Assembly (NCBI GenBank): GCA_038321775.1
Contig: JBBQFI010000007.1
Span: forward strand, 62,001 to 126,000
Source of the DNA: JBBQFI01 sp038321775
Lineage (GTDB): Bacteria; Verrucomicrobiota; Verrucomicrobiia; Chthoniobacterales; UBA10450
DNA: 64,000 nucleotides
Direction: 5' to 3'
Shown piece after piece: positions 62,721 to 64,000 of this stretch; position 1 is the first letter of the stretch; every line of letters starts with the position of its first letter. A model generated the notes under the pieces. It worked only from the letters and a program-made list of their open reading frames with translations. It was not told the origin of the DNA and did no database searches. The position numbers were made by a program, and so were the translations under genes.

Positions 62721-64000
62721 TTGTCGCTCGTCACTCAACAACACGCTCTTAAAAAGGAGCTCGGTCTGCGCGATCTGGTTCTCACGCAGATCGTTTTTGT
62801 CGTTGGCACTTCGTGGGTCGGAACCGCCGCCAAACTTGGCCCATCGCAAACCGTTTACTGGTTGCTGGCGATTCTGCTTTTTTATGTTCCGGTGGCGGCC
62901 GTCGTCATTTATCTCAATCGATTGATGCCGCTCGAAGGCGGTCTTTATCAATGGGCGAAATTCGGTTTCAACGAATTCACCGGCTTCATCGTCGCATGGA
63001 ATCTTTGGCTGCTCGGCATCGTCGTCATGGCCGGCACCGGACTCGTCATCGCCACGAATCTTTCTTACGCCATCGGTCCCGGTGCGGCATGGCTTCCAGC
63101 GAATCGAATCTTTGTTTCCGCGCTTAACGGCGCGCTCATCGCCTTACTTATTCTGGTCACGATTCGCGGTCTCAGTCTCGGCAAATGGGTGCACAACGTC
63201 GGCGCCATTTTGTTGCTCATCACTTACGCCGCGCTCGTCGCCTTGCCTTTTTTCGGACGCGCTACCGGTAAACTTCCGCATTATCGACCGATCGAATTCG
63301 CCATGCCCGCCGCCACGCTTTTCAGTTTGAACATTTTCAGCAAGATGGCGCTCGGTGCGCTCAGTGGTTTTGAATATGTCGCGATTCTTGCGGGCGAAAC
63401 GCGCGCTCCTGTCCGCAATATTGGACGCTCCGTTCTCATCGCCGCGCCCATCATCGCGCTCATGTTCATTCTCGGCACGAGCTCTGTCATGGCTTACGTG
63501 AAATTTGCCGATATCGATTTGATTGGGCCCGTTCCGCAAGCGTTGAGCCTCGGCGCGCACGATTTCGGTGCCGGCAGTGCCGTTGCGTCGATCGCGATTC
63601 TCATGCTGGCCGGACGCGCCATCGCATTGCTCAGCATTTATTTTACCGGCAACACGCGTCTGCCCATGGTCGCAGGCTGGGATCGTATCGTGCCTGCGTG
63701 GTTTACCCGACTCCAGCCTCGCTACAAAACTCCGATCAACTCCATCATTTTTGTCGGCGTGATAACATTCATCTTCGCGGTCGGCAGCCAGCTTGGAGTT
63801 GGCGCGCAGGAAGCGTTTCAACTCATCGATAACGCTGCCGGTATTTTTTATGGCATTGCGTATCTCATCCTCTTTGCCATTCCAGTATTTGGTTTGCGAC
63901 ATCACGCGTCGCGCGCGCCGGTCTGGCTCAAGATCGCCGCGGTCGCCGGGGCGCTGACCACTCTGTTGTATATCGTGATGACAATTTTCCCGATCGTCGA
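62721..64000 (+). CDS. APC-family amino acid permease (3' end cut by window edge)
   Basis: The reading frame is open from a TGA near 62664 to the window edge. It has no ATG before the conserved part, so I chose the TTG at 62721 (encoding LSLVTQQHALKKELGLRDLV). A CTG further upstream is an alternative. About 426 residues are visible with about 11 membrane helices. The first helix IVFVVGTSWVGTAAKLGPS has the glycine-rich discontinuous pattern of APC permeases, and LEGGLYQWAKFGFN follows as in amino-acid antiporters. Later segments include GALSGFEYVAILAGETRAP and RLPMVAGWDRIVP. The substrate is unknown. Confidence 0.85.
   Translation, partial: MSLVTQQHALKKELGLRDLVLTQIVFVVGTSWVGTAAKLGPSQTVYWLLAILLFYVPVAAVVIYLNRLMPLEGGLYQWAKFGFNEFTGFIVAWNLWLLGIVVMAGTGLVIATNLSYAIGPGAAWLPANRIFVSALNGALIALLILVTIRGLSLGKWVHNVGAILLLITYAALVALPFFGRATGKLPHYRPIEFAMPAATLFSLNIFSKMALGALSGFEYVAILAGETRAPVRNIGRSVLIAAPIIALMFILGTSSVMAYVKFADIDLIGPVPQALSLGAHDFGAGSAVASIAILMLAGRAIALLSIYFTGNTRLPMVAGWDRIVPAWFTRLQPRYKTPINSIIFVGVITFIFAVGSQLGVGAQEAFQLIDNAAGIFYGIAYLILFAIPVFGLRHHASRAPVWLKIAAVAGALTTLLYIVMTIFPIV

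Noticed and set aside
63144..63905. Minus-strand open frame of 253 codons near the right edge
   Set aside because: It is antisense to the APC permease, whose membrane helices and motifs are clear.

Overview
The window is bacterial chromosome of moderately high GC, tightly packed with genes on both strands. The content points to a heterotrophic Verrucomicrobia-like bacterium, probably of the soil Chthoniobacterales/Spartobacteria type. The grounds are an enlarged SecA, a VPDSG-type CTERM surface protein, dockerin-ended exported proteins, many exported hypothetical proteins and a membrane H+-pyrophosphatase. This placement is inferred from gene content, not from a marker-gene tree.

Layout. 1-590 is the start of a methyltransferase cut by the left edge. 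721-3258 is an exported subtilase-like protein with C-terminal VCBS/FG-GAP repeats. 3433-10808 is a compact minus-strand operon in the order ridA, pyrE, a three-domain sulfotransferase/glycosyltransferase, a methyltransferase, a polyprenyl-phosphate-type glycosyltransferase and a second methyltransferase. It looks like a surface-glycan or glycoprotein module transcribed behind two metabolic genes. secA diverges at 10922. 14110-14986 is the wreck of a drug-efflux operon. 14998-18461 holds a DNA glycosylase, mnmA, cutA and an exported amidohydrolase. 18575-28673 is the rplA-rplJ-rplL-rpoB-rpoC transcription/translation block, without rplK in front. 28755-35879 holds a cobalamin adenosyltransferase, a giant exported BNR/dockerin protein, a CusS/CusR-like two-component system and then rpsB-tsf. 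36552-40090 is a small accessory stretch: palindromic repeats, a YciE-like protein, a toxin-antitoxin-like nucleotidyltransferase pair and an NHEJ-type ligase gene that carries a palindrome inside its coding sequence. 40133-48846 holds an amidohydrolase, purS-purQ-bioD, tyrS, exported proteins, tadA, tRNA-Gln and a response-regulator/metallo-hydrolase fusion. 48900-64000 holds hppA, an arginase-like protein, a CNBD-fused MscS channel, a VPDSG-CTERM protein, an M2 peptidase, a thioredoxin-reductase-like flavoprotein, a transmembrane pseudokinase and an APC permease cut by the right edge.

The most striking signal is not a gene. The nonamer TCGTTAGGC (or its complement GCCTAACGA) occurs about 26 times, and its 7-base core CGTTAGG about 38 times, in both orientations, inside genes and between them. 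In at least five places the motif supplies the stop codon of a gene. One copy ends two convergent genes at once. The pattern resembles the dispersed uptake or recognition words of other bacteria (DUS/USS, HIP1), but I do not recognise this word.

Most starts were moved from the longest reading frame to the residue that begins a signal peptide or the conserved domain. These choices are stated entry by entry.
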